The position numbers and the translations under genes are program-made. The notes below the pieces were generated by a model that saw only the letters and a program-made list of their open reading frames with translations, ran no database searches and had not been told where the DNA came from. This document shows positions 48,314 through 56,676 of a stretch of DNA of 64,000 nucleotides, in pieces. Within the stretch, counting starts at the first letter, position 1; each line of letters opens with the position of its first letter. This DNA comes from Thiohalocapsa sp. (GTDB taxonomy: Bacteria > Pseudomonadota > Gammaproteobacteria > Chromatiales > Chromatiaceae), in assembly GCA_028277725.1 (NCBI GenBank), contig JANQFX010000051.1, positions 62,001 through 126,000 of the forward strand, read 5' to 3'.

Positions 48314-49912
48314 TCAAAATGGCTTGAACACGAGTCCTTGTCGTTCCTGTTGACGCTGGGCGGGAAAGGGGATGCCGAGCTTCTGCATCCTGGAGCGTAG
48401 CGTATTGGGATTGACGTCCAGCAACTGTGCCGCGCCGCCCGGGCCGTGAATCTTGCCGCCCGCCATCTCGAGTGCTGTCTGGATGTGCCGACGCAGGAAG
48501 GCATCGAGCCGTGGGACGTCCTCCCCCTCCACCGGCGATGCATGGGTGCTGGCCGATGCATGGACGCCGAGATCGTCGAAGCACAGCGGCTGCCCACGGT
48601 GGAGGATGATCGCGCGCTCGATGACGTTCGCCAACTCGCGCACATTCCCCGGCCAGGGATAGGCCATCAGGCACTCGATGGCCCCTGCGGCCAGCCGCGG
48701 AGAGTCGCCGAGCTTCAGGTCCCGCGCCTTGGCATCGACGAAGAACTGCACCAGCGCCGGAATGTCGCAGGCGCGCTCCCGCAGTGGCGGTACCGCGATC
48801 GGGAAGACGTTGAGGCGAAAGAACAGATCCTCGCGAAAACGCCCCTCTCTGACCATGGTCCCCAGATCGCGATTGGTCGCGGCGATGATGCGAATGTCGA
48901 CCGGGATGCGCTCGACACCTCCGACTCGCTCGATCTCGCGATTCTGAAGCACGCGCAACAGACGAACCTGCGCTTCGAGCGGCATCTCGCCGATCTCGTC
49001 GAGCAGAATGGTGCCACCGTTGGCCCGTTCGAACCGACCGTGCTTACGCGCGAGCGCTCCGGTAAAGGCGCCCTTCTCGTGGCCGAAGAGCTCGCTGTCG
49101 ATCAAGGACTCCGCGATCGCGCCGCAGTTCACCGCGACGAAAGGGCCGTTCCGGCGTGGTGAGCCAAGATGGATGGCTTGGGCGATCAGGTCCTTGCCGA
49201 CGCCCGTCTTCCCGGTGATCAGCACCGGGCTTGCGGTCGGGGCGACATGGCGGACGCGGTGCATGACCTCGCGCAAGCCGAAATCGGCGCCGACGATCGC
49301 CTCGCCCCCTCGGCGGATCAAATCGCGCTGCAACTGCCGATTGTCATCGGCCAAGCGATCCTGGAGTTTGAGAACCTCCCGGTGCCGAAGCAGGTTGGAC
49401 ATCGCGATTGTAAAGGGTTCCTTCAACATCGACAGCAGCTTGGCATGCTGCTGGGTGAAGCGCTCGTCGCCCTCCGTGACCAGGACGATGGAGCCGCGGC
49501 CGACCAGCTCGGCCGACGTCGTCAGCCCGAGTGGCATCACCATGATCGAGGTCATGACCAGACGGTTGAATTCGGCAATCTCCCGGGTCAGCGTCTGGGC
49601 CAAGGGATTGTCCGCGAACAGCCAGACATGTCGGCTGGGACGGCGGCGCAATTCCTCCGCGAATCCCCACAACTCCTTGCGTGCGGCCTCGGAGAGCGGC
49701 GTCATGCGGTCAACGATCACCGCCTCCTCGGGAGAGGCGATCGCGACGATGCGCATCGCGTTCAGGTTCAGGTCGAAGAACTGCAAGAAGGCCTTGTCGA
49801 CGGGCATGGCGGTGCGGAGCACTCGAACGCAGGCGGGCAGAGCCTCCTCGAACCGGAGACTGCCGCACAGGCCGAGGGTCGCTGCGCGAAAGAACGCGTC
49901 AGGATCGAGCAT
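48314..49912 (-). CDS. Sigma54-dependent transcriptional activator (GAF-AAA+-HTH)
   Basis: GAFTGA motif in GHEKGAFTGALARKHGRFERANGGTILLDEIGEMPLEAQVRLLRVLQ; C-terminal LLDVNPNTLRSRMQKLGI. Confidence 0.95.
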   Translation of the reverse strand: MLDPDAFFRAATLGLCGSLRFEEALPACVRVLRTAMPVDKAFLQFFDLNLNAMRIVAIASPEEAVIVDRMTPLSEAARKELWGFAEELRRRPSRHVWLFADNPLAQTLTREIAEFNRLVMTSIMVMPLGLTTSAELVGRGSIVLVTEGDERFTQQHAKLLSMLKEPFTIAMSNLLRHREVLKLQDRLADDNRQLQRDLIRRGGEAIVGADFGLREVMHRVRHVAPTASPVLITGKTGVGKDLIAQAIHLGSPRRNGPFVAVNCGAIAESLIDSELFGHEKGAFTGALARKHGRFERANGGTILLDEIGEMPLEAQVRLLRVLQNREIERVGGVERIPVDIRIIAATNRDLGTMVREGRFREDLFFRLNVFPIAVPPLRERACDIPALVQFFVDAKARDLKLGDSPRLAAGAIECLMAYPWPGNVRELANVIERAIILHRGQPLCFDDLGVHASASTHASPVEGEDVPRLDAFLRRHIQTALEMAGGKIHGPGGAAQLLDVNPNTLRSRMQKLGIPFPAQRQQERQGLVFKPF

Positions 49913-51497
49913 CGGCCTTCCTCCAGTCCCGGCCGGCAGGGATGCCCAGCTTGGACAGACGGTATCTCAAGGTGTTGGGATTGACGCCAAGCCGCTCGGC
50001 AGCACCTCCGGGTCCGTGTAGCTTTCCCTCGGTCATGGCGAGAACACGCCGCAGGTGATCCGCAACGGCGCGATCGAGGTTCATGTCCCGGCGATCCGCA
50101 TCGTGCCTGGGCGTCCGTGCTGTTCCAGAGCCAGCACTTGCTCCCGTGTCCGCGCCGGTCGGTGAGCCCAAACCGCTAAAGCGGAGGGGACCGTCGGGAT
50201 TGAGGATCATCGCCCGCTCGATGACGTTCTCCAGCTCCCTGACATTGCCGGGCCAGTCATAGGCCATGAGCTGGCCGATGGCCTCCTCGGCCAGCGTGGG
50301 CATCTGTGCGAGCTTCAGCTCTCCGGTCTTGCGTTTGATGAAGAACCGCACCAGTGCGGGGAGATCTCCGGCGCGATCGCGAAGCGGCGGCACGGCTATG
50401 GGCACGACCGCCAGGCGGAACAGCAGGTCTTCTCGGAAGCCTCCCTCCGCGACCATCCGCGGGAGGTCGCGATTGGTGGCGGCAATGATCCGGATATCGA
50501 CGGGAATCCGCTCCGTTCCGCCGACCCGCTCGATCTCGCGATTCTGCAGCACGCGCAACAATCGCACCTGTGCCTCCAGCGGCATCTCGCCGATCTCATC
50601 AAGCAGAATAGTGCCCTTGTGGGCGCGCTCGAAACGCCCGAGCCTCCGCGCCAGCGCGCCGGTAAAGGCGCCCTTCTCATGCCCAAAGAGCTCCGAATCC
50701 AGCAGGGCGGCCGGGATAGCGCCACAGTTGACCGGAACGAAGGGACCGCCCGACCGCCGTGATGCAAGATGGATCGCACTGGCGATCAAATCCTTGCCGA
50801 CCCCGGTCTCGCCGGTGATCAGGACCGGAGTCTCTGTCGCGGCCACCTGCCGAACCTGCCTGATGACCTCGCGCAGACCGAAATCCGCCCCGACGATCTG
50901 CTCGCCAACGCTCTGCCGCAGTGCGCGGTGCAGCTCCTGGTTCTCCTCGGCGAGCCGGTTCTTGAGCGATATGGCTTGCTCGTGCTGGAGCGCATTGGAC
51001 ATGGCGACGAAGAAGGGTTCCTTCAGCGTCGCGAAGAGCCGGGCATGCGAATCGTCGAAGCGGTCTTCGCCCTCGGCAATCGCGCCAAGTGCGCCGACCA
51101 GCCGTCCACCGACAATCAGCGGCAGTCCCATGTAAGACGACAGCGGGGCCCCGATGGCTTGGAGAACATGGAGCGAGAGGGGATCCTGCGACGGTCGGTT
51201 CAAGATCACCACCGGCGGAGCAGCGCCAGCCAAATGCTGCCGCTCGATCTCCCGGAGCGTCTCCCTGAAAGACGCGGGGAGGGGTATTCGCAGACCCGTC
51301 TTCAGCCCGGTCGTGGCACTCGCCTCGGCGACGATTTCGATCCCCTCCAGGTCTTCTGAGTGACGCTCGAGAAAGATCTGATCGATGGGCATGTGTCGGG
51401 CGAAGTAGGCATGACAGGCATGCAATGCCTCACCGATATCCAGACTGCTGCAAATCCTGAGCGTGGCCTCCCGAAAGAAGGCATTCTCGCCGACCAT
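49899..51497 (-). CDS. Sigma54-dependent transcriptional activator (GAF-AAA+-HTH), paralogue
   Basis: GHEKGAFTGALARRLGRFERAHKGTILLDEIGEMPLEAQ; C-terminal LGVNPNTLRYRLSKLGIP; likely start MVGENAFF at 51497. Confidence 0.95.
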   Translation of the reverse strand: MVGENAFFREATLRICSSLDIGEALHACHAYFARHMPIDQIFLERHSEDLEGIEIVAEASATTGLKTGLRIPLPASFRETLREIERQHLAGAAPPVVILNRPSQDPLSLHVLQAIGAPLSSYMGLPLIVGGRLVGALGAIAEGEDRFDDSHARLFATLKEPFFVAMSNALQHEQAISLKNRLAEENQELHRALRQSVGEQIVGADFGLREVIRQVRQVAATETPVLITGETGVGKDLIASAIHLASRRSGGPFVPVNCGAIPAALLDSELFGHEKGAFTGALARRLGRFERAHKGTILLDEIGEMPLEAQVRLLRVLQNREIERVGGTERIPVDIRIIAATNRDLPRMVAEGGFREDLLFRLAVVPIAVPPLRDRAGDLPALVRFFIKRKTGELKLAQMPTLAEEAIGQLMAYDWPGNVRELENVIERAMILNPDGPLRFSGLGSPTGADTGASAGSGTARTPRHDADRRDMNLDRAVADHLRRVLAMTEGKLHGPGGAAERLGVNPNTLRYRLSKLGIPAGRDWRKADARS

Positions 51498-51660
51498 GGG
51501 ACTCTCTCCTGGTTGGCGGTCCCGGCCGCCGCTGTCCGCCATCGTCAAATCTCGTAATTGTCCGCCAAACAACTACATATCACAAACTCCAATTGTCAAT
51601 TGTCGTGAAAAGCAAACGGCGAAAGATCACATATCATTGATTTTAAAGAGATAAAGGAGG

Positions 51661-51676
51661 TGGCACGATACTCGCA
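51661..51676 (+). promoter_or_regulatory. Candidate sigma54 -24/-12 promoter
   Basis: TGGCACGATACTCGCA vs TGGCACGrNNNTTGCW; one mismatch (TTGC to TCGC). Confidence 0.6.
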
Positions 51677-51795
51677 CTGGATGAGGCAAGAACCGGCGAC
51701 CAAGCACCTGCACGGCGAGGTTGGGCCATCGTCGCGATCAGTCGGCACCCTGGCGTTGCGGACGTCGTGTACGAGAAGCCCTCGGGAAGGAGCAG

Positions 51796-52068
51796 ATGTC
51801 ACAGCTCGAGATCATTCACCTGCGTGCATCAGGCGAGCCGATCGAGGCCATTGCGGAGCGAATCAAGGAATCCAGCGCGTCTGTGCAGCAGGATGTCGAT
51901 GTCATCGTGGTCTATCGCCAAGTCGGCCTGGACACGGATCTCGCCTTGCATCTGCATCACCGCACTCTGATGCCGGGTGAGGGTGCAAGCCCGAGCGGCT
52001 TGCGACTCGCCGCGGCGCTCAGCGGCTACGGCTTGGTAGAGCATACAGTCTGGAAGGAGCTGGCATGA
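51796..52068 (+). CDS. Hypothetical small protein upstream of the RND operon
   Basis: 90 aa from ATG 51796 with SD GGAAGGAG: MSQLEIIHLRASGEPIEAIAERIKESSASV...GLRLAAALSGYGLVEHTVWKELA. Confidence 0.75.
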   Translation: MSQLEIIHLRASGEPIEAIAERIKESSASVQQDVDVIVVYRQVGLDTDLALHLHHRTLMPGEGASPSGLRLAAALSGYGLVEHTVWKELA

Positions 52069-52144
52069 AGGCGACCTCAAACAGCAATGGACGACTGATG
52101 ACGATCCCATCGGAAGTCCGTCTTTGTCCCGTCGAGGACTGAAC

Positions 52145-53275
52145 ATGCTACGCAAACTACTGATTACAGCCATCGCCGTTGCCATCCTCGTCGGCTCTAT
52201 CGTCTACGCCAAGCTGGGGCAGTTCTCGGCCATGGGAGAGGCGGCCGAGGCCATGGTGGTGCCCCCTGAGACGGTCACCGCGGTGACCGTGGACAAGGCG
52301 CTCTGGGAGCAATCCATCGCTGCCGTCGGCACCCTCGAGCCCGTTCAAGGGGTGACGGTCAGCACCGAGGTCGGAGGACGCGTGACCAGGATCGACTTCA
52401 CCTCCGGCGAGGCAGTGGATGCAGGCGATATCCTGTTGCAAATGGACACCGCCAGCGAGGAGGCCCAGCTCGCCTCCGCGGAGGCGTCCGCCGCCTTGGC
52501 GCAGGCCGATCTGACCCGGGTCCGAGCCATGGGGGAGCGAAAGCTCTCCTCCCAGGATGCCCTCGACGCCGCGGAAGCCAAGGCCAAGGAGACCCTGGCC
52601 CAGGTCGGCAACATGCGTGCGCTGATCGCCAAGAAGACGATCCGCGCCCCCTTCAGCGGTCGCCTCGGGCTGCGATTGGTCAATCTGGGTCAGGTACTTC
52701 AGGCCGGCGATCGAATCGTCTCCCTGCATACTCTGGATCCAATCTACATGGATTTCTCGATCCCACAGCAACGGCTCGGCGATCTGGGTCGCGATATCGG
52801 TGTGCGTGTGTTCGCCGACGTCGCGCCCGCAGAGACCTTCACCGGAAAGATCCTCGCCGTCGATCCGGAGGTCGATGCCAGGACTCGCAGTGTCCGCGTG
52901 CGCGCCCAGATCGCCAATCCCGGCGAGCAGCTGCAGGCCGGCATGTTTGCCAGGGTCGAGGTGGTGTTGCCGGACCAACAGCCTGTCCTGCCGATTCCCG
53001 CCACGGCGGTGCTTTATGCACCCTATGGGGACTCGGTGTTCGTGATCGAAGAGCAGGAGGTCGAGCAGACCGGCGAGATCGGACAGGTGCTGCGTCAGCA
53101 ATTCGTTCGCCTCGGGCGGTCGCACGGCGACTTTGTCGATGTGATCGATGGACTGGATGCGGGCGAGGTGGTCGTGACCAGCGGCGCGTTCAAGCTGCGC
53201 AGCGGTACGCCGGTCGTCATCGACAATAGGCTGGCTCCCAAAGCCAGTCTCGAGCCGAATCCCAGCGACTCCTGA
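52145..53275 (+). CDS. RND efflux periplasmic adaptor subunit (MFP)
   Basis: GTLEPVQGVTVSTEVGGRVTRIDFTSGEAVDAGDILLQMD ... IRAPFSGRLGLRLVNLGQVLQAGD. Confidence 0.95.
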   Translation: MLRKLLITAIAVAILVGSIVYAKLGQFSAMGEAAEAMVVPPETVTAVTVDKALWEQSIAAVGTLEPVQGVTVSTEVGGRVTRIDFTSGEAVDAGDILLQMDTASEEAQLASAEASAALAQADLTRVRAMGERKLSSQDALDAAEAKAKETLAQVGNMRALIAKKTIRAPFSGRLGLRLVNLGQVLQAGDRIVSLHTLDPIYMDFSIPQQRLGDLGRDIGVRVFADVAPAETFTGKILAVDPEVDARTRSVRVRAQIANPGEQLQAGMFARVEVVLPDQQPVLPIPATAVLYAPYGDSVFVIEEQEVEQTGEIGQVLRQQFVRLGRSHGDFVDVIDGLDAGEVVVTSGAFKLRSGTPVVIDNRLAPKASLEPNPSDS

Positions 53276-53339
53276 CCCACAGTCTTCCGGTCAATCCGGA
53301 GCGATCCATTTCCGTTGCCCAGGGCGAAGGCGCACCATA

Positions 53340-56300
53340 GTGAAAAGCTTCACGGATCTGTTCATCCACCGGCCAGTGCTGGCCATCGTGGTCAATCTGC
53401 TGATCGTCATCGCGGGGCTCAACGCATGGAATACGCTGAGCGTGCGCCAGTACCCGGTGAGCGAGAACGCCTCGGTGCAGATCTCGACCGTCTATGTCGG
53501 CGCCAGCGCGGAGCTGGTGCGGGGCTTCATCACGACCCCGCTGGAGCGCGCCATTGGCGCGGCCGAAGGCATCGATTACATCGAATCCAAGAGCCTGCAG
53601 GGAATCTCCATCATCACCGCCCGGCTGAAGCTCAATTACGATTCGACCAAGGCCCTCACGGACATCTCCTCCAAGGTCGACCAGGTGCGCAACGACTTGC
53701 CGGTGGAGGCCCAGGTGCCTGCCATCAGCGTGCTCTCTGCCGACTCGGAGTTCGCCGCGGCCTATCTCAGCTTCGCCTCGGATATTCTCTCGCCGGAGCA
53801 GATCACCGACTATCTGACCCGGGTGGTGCAGCCACGGCTGGCGGCGGTCGCGGGTGTGCAGCGCATCGAGATCTTCGGCGCGCGCACCTTCGCGATGCGC
53901 ATCTGGCTCAAGCCCGAGCGCATGGCCGCGCTCGGTATCAGCCCCGCGCAGGTCCGTGACGCGCTGGCCGCGAACAACTATTTGGCCGCCATCGGCAGCA
54001 CGAAGGGCGCCCTGGTACAGAAGACCCTGGCGGCAAACACCGACCTGCGCAGCGCGGAGGATTTTCGCCGCCTGGTGATCTACCAGCAGGGAGACGCCAT
54101 CGTGCGTCTGGAGGACGTCGCCGATGTCGAGCTGGGTGCCGAGGACTACGACACCCTAGTGCGGTATTCGGGGCAGACCGCGGTCTTCGCCGGCGTTTTT
54201 CCGCAGCCCAATGCCAACATCATTGAGGTGATGCGCGGCGTGAGCGCAGAGCTGTCCCAGCTAAAGCAGGACATGCCGGCCGGCCTGGACGCCAGCATCG
54301 GCTACGATGCCTCCGAGTACGTCCGCGATGCCATCCACGAGGTGACGATCACTCTGAGCGAGACACTGCTGATCGTGATCGTCGTGATCTTCCTGTTCCT
54401 CGGCTCGGTGCGCTCGGTGCTGGTGCCCGTGCTAGCCATTCCAGTGTCGCTGATCGGCGGCATCTTCCTGATGCAGCTGTTCGGCTTCACGCTGAACCTG
54501 CTGACACTGCTGGCCATCGTGCTCTCGGTCGGTCTGGTCGTCGACGATGCCATCGTGGTGGTCGAGAACGTCGAGCGCCACCTGCGCGAGGGGCGCACCC
54601 CGCGCGAGGCCGCGCTGATCGGTGCGCGCGAGCTGATCTCGCCGATTATCGCGATGACCGTCACGCTGGTCTCGGTCTATGTCCCCATCGGCTTACAGGG
54701 CGGCCTGACCGGGGCCCTGTTCCGCGAGTTCGCCTTCACCCTGGCCGGTGCCGTGACCATCTCCGGCGTGGTCGCGCTGACTCTATCGCCAACCATGTCG
54801 GCAAAGCTGTTGCGCAGTGCTCAAGAAGAGGAGCGGGGCTTGACCGGCTGGCTCAACCGGCGCTTCGACAACCTGCGCGAGTCCTATGGGCGCGCGCTCG
54901 GCGCGACGCTCGCCGCCCGCCCCGCCGTTTACCTGGTGTGGGTGGTGGTGAGTCTCTGCACCATCCCGATGTTCATGTTCTCGCCGAAGGAACTGGCTCC
55001 GACAGAGGACCAGAGCGTGCTATTCGGCATCATCAACGTGGCCGCCAACGCGACGACCGACTATAACGCCGTCTACGCTCATGCCGCCGAGCAGGTCATG
55101 CTCGATGTCCCGGAATCCGAGCTGACCTTCCAGCTGTTGTTCCCGCCTTCCATCGGCGCCACCGTCGGTGCCGACGGCTTCAGCGGCATGGTGGTCAAGC
55201 CCTGGGGCGAGCGTACCCGGACGGTCTCGCAGATGCTCCCTGGCGTGCAGGCGGAGGTTGGGAAGATCCCGGGCGTCCAAGTATTCATGACCACCCCGCC
55301 GGCCCTGCCGGGCGGCAGCAATTTCCCCATCGAGTTCCTGATCACCTCGACCGGCGATGTCGAGCGCCTGCTCGAGCTGGCCAAAGAGCTGCAGAACCGC
55401 GCCGCGGAGAGCGGGTTGTTCTTCTTTCCGCCCGACATCGACTTGAAGCTGGATCAACCCCAGGCCAACTTGGTCTTCGATCGGGACAAGGTCGCCGCGC
55501 TCGGGCTGAACCTCGCCCAGGTCGGCACCGACCTCGCCGTGGCCACCGGAGGCGACTTCGTCAACCGCTTCAACATGGCCGACCGGAGCTACAAGGTGAT
55601 CCCGATGATCAAGCGCGCGGATCGGCTCACCAGCGAGCAGCTTGGCGAGATCCATCTCGCCGGGCCGAACGGCCAGATGGTGCCGCTCTCGGCGGTCGCG
55701 CACATCGAGCATGATGTGGTGGCGCGCTCGCTTAATCGCTTCCAGCAGCTCAACGCGGTCAAGCTCTCGGGCATGAGCGCCCGCACCCTGGACGAGGCGC
55801 TGCGCTTCCTCGAGGAGACCGCGCGGGAGATCCTGCCCCCTGGCTACGGCGTCGACTACACCGGCGAGTCGCGCCAGCTGCGCACCGAGGGCAACAAGTT
55901 CCTGCCCGCCTTCTCGCTGGCGGTGCTGATGATCTACCTGGTCCTGTCCGTGCAGTTCAATTCCTTCCGCGATCCCATCGTCATCCTGGCCGGTTCGGTG
56001 CCATTGGCCCTGTTCGGCGCGCTTCTGTTCACCGTCCTCAAGATGCCCGACCCGAATATGCCGCACTGGACCAACGGCTGGACCACGACCATGAACATCT
56101 ACGCCGAGGTCGGTCTGGTCACCCTGGTCGGGCTGATCGCTAAGAACGGCATCCTGATCGTCGAATTCGCCGGCAAGCTCCAGCAACAGGGCTTGAGCAA
56201 GCTCGATGCCGTGCATCAGGCGGCGATGATCCGGCTACGCCCGATCCTGATGACCAGTGTGGCGACCATCGCCGGTCATCTACCCTTGGTCCTAGTCACG

Positions 56301-56474
56301 GGTGCCGGGGCCGCGGCACGCAACTCCATCGGCCTGGTGCTGGTCGGCGGCATGGCCATTGGGACGCTCTTTACCCTGTTCGTGGTGCCCTCCGTCTATG
56401 TGCTGCTGGCCAAGGACAGGAGCCGGGAGTCATCTCGTGACCTCTCTGACCAGAAGGCGGTGATGCCTGGTTAG
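53340..56474 (+). CDS. RND multidrug efflux transporter (HAE1 family)
   Basis: 1044 aa; SFTDLFIHRPVLAIVVNLLIVIAGLNAWNTLSVRQYP; VVDDAIVVVENVERHL; GTG start. Confidence 0.96.
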   Translation: MKSFTDLFIHRPVLAIVVNLLIVIAGLNAWNTLSVRQYPVSENASVQISTVYVGASAELVRGFITTPLERAIGAAEGIDYIESKSLQGISIITARLKLNYDSTKALTDISSKVDQVRNDLPVEAQVPAISVLSADSEFAAAYLSFASDILSPEQITDYLTRVVQPRLAAVAGVQRIEIFGARTFAMRIWLKPERMAALGISPAQVRDALAANNYLAAIGSTKGALVQKTLAANTDLRSAEDFRRLVIYQQGDAIVRLEDVADVELGAEDYDTLVRYSGQTAVFAGVFPQPNANIIEVMRGVSAELSQLKQDMPAGLDASIGYDASEYVRDAIHEVTITLSETLLIVIVVIFLFLGSVRSVLVPVLAIPVSLIGGIFLMQLFGFTLNLLTLLAIVLSVGLVVDDAIVVVENVERHLREGRTPREAALIGARELISPIIAMTVTLVSVYVPIGLQGGLTGALFREFAFTLAGAVTISGVVALTLSPTMSAKLLRSAQEEERGLTGWLNRRFDNLRESYGRALGATLAARPAVYLVWVVVSLCTIPMFMFSPKELAPTEDQSVLFGIINVAANATTDYNAVYAHAAEQVMLDVPESELTFQLLFPPSIGATVGADGFSGMVVKPWGERTRTVSQMLPGVQAEVGKIPGVQVFMTTPPALPGGSNFPIEFLITSTGDVERLLELAKELQNRAAESGLFFFPPDIDLKLDQPQANLVFDRDKVAALGLNLAQVGTDLAVATGGDFVNRFNMADRSYKVIPMIKRADRLTSEQLGEIHLAGPNGQMVPLSAVAHIEHDVVARSLNRFQQLNAVKLSGMSARTLDEALRFLEETAREILPPGYGVDYTGESRQLRTEGNKFLPAFSLAVLMIYLVLSVQFNSFRDPIVILAGSVPLALFGALLFTVLKMPDPNMPHWTNGWTTTMNIYAEVGLVTLVGLIAKNGILIVEFAGKLQQQGLSKLDAVHQAAMIRLRPILMTSVATIAGHLPLVLVTGAGAAARNSIGLVLVGGMAIGTLFTLFVVPSVYVLLAKDRSRESSRDLSDQKAVMPG

Positions 56475-56676
56475 GCCTTTGCTCCTCTCTGCCGCCTCCA
56501 CGCTGAGCGCCGAGGATCGCGTACACAGCAAGAGCGCCCGCAAGGCCGTTCCAAGTAGAGGTCGCCGTGTCGCGGCGGATCAGCAGAGCGGGAAGTCGAA
56601 CGATCTGCTAGACGACAGGATGCCGCGGCGGCGGCCCGCAACCGGGCTCCGGCCTCGGTAGTTCGGTGCCGATCCG

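Noticed and set aside
48190-48314. Continuation of the transposase remnant
   Set aside because: Sequence after GYLNHI no longer resembles the transposase; only the short block is supported.
55020-56216. 398-aa minus-strand ORF
   Set aside because: Antisense to the RND transporter; Asp/Gln/Gly-rich with no domain.
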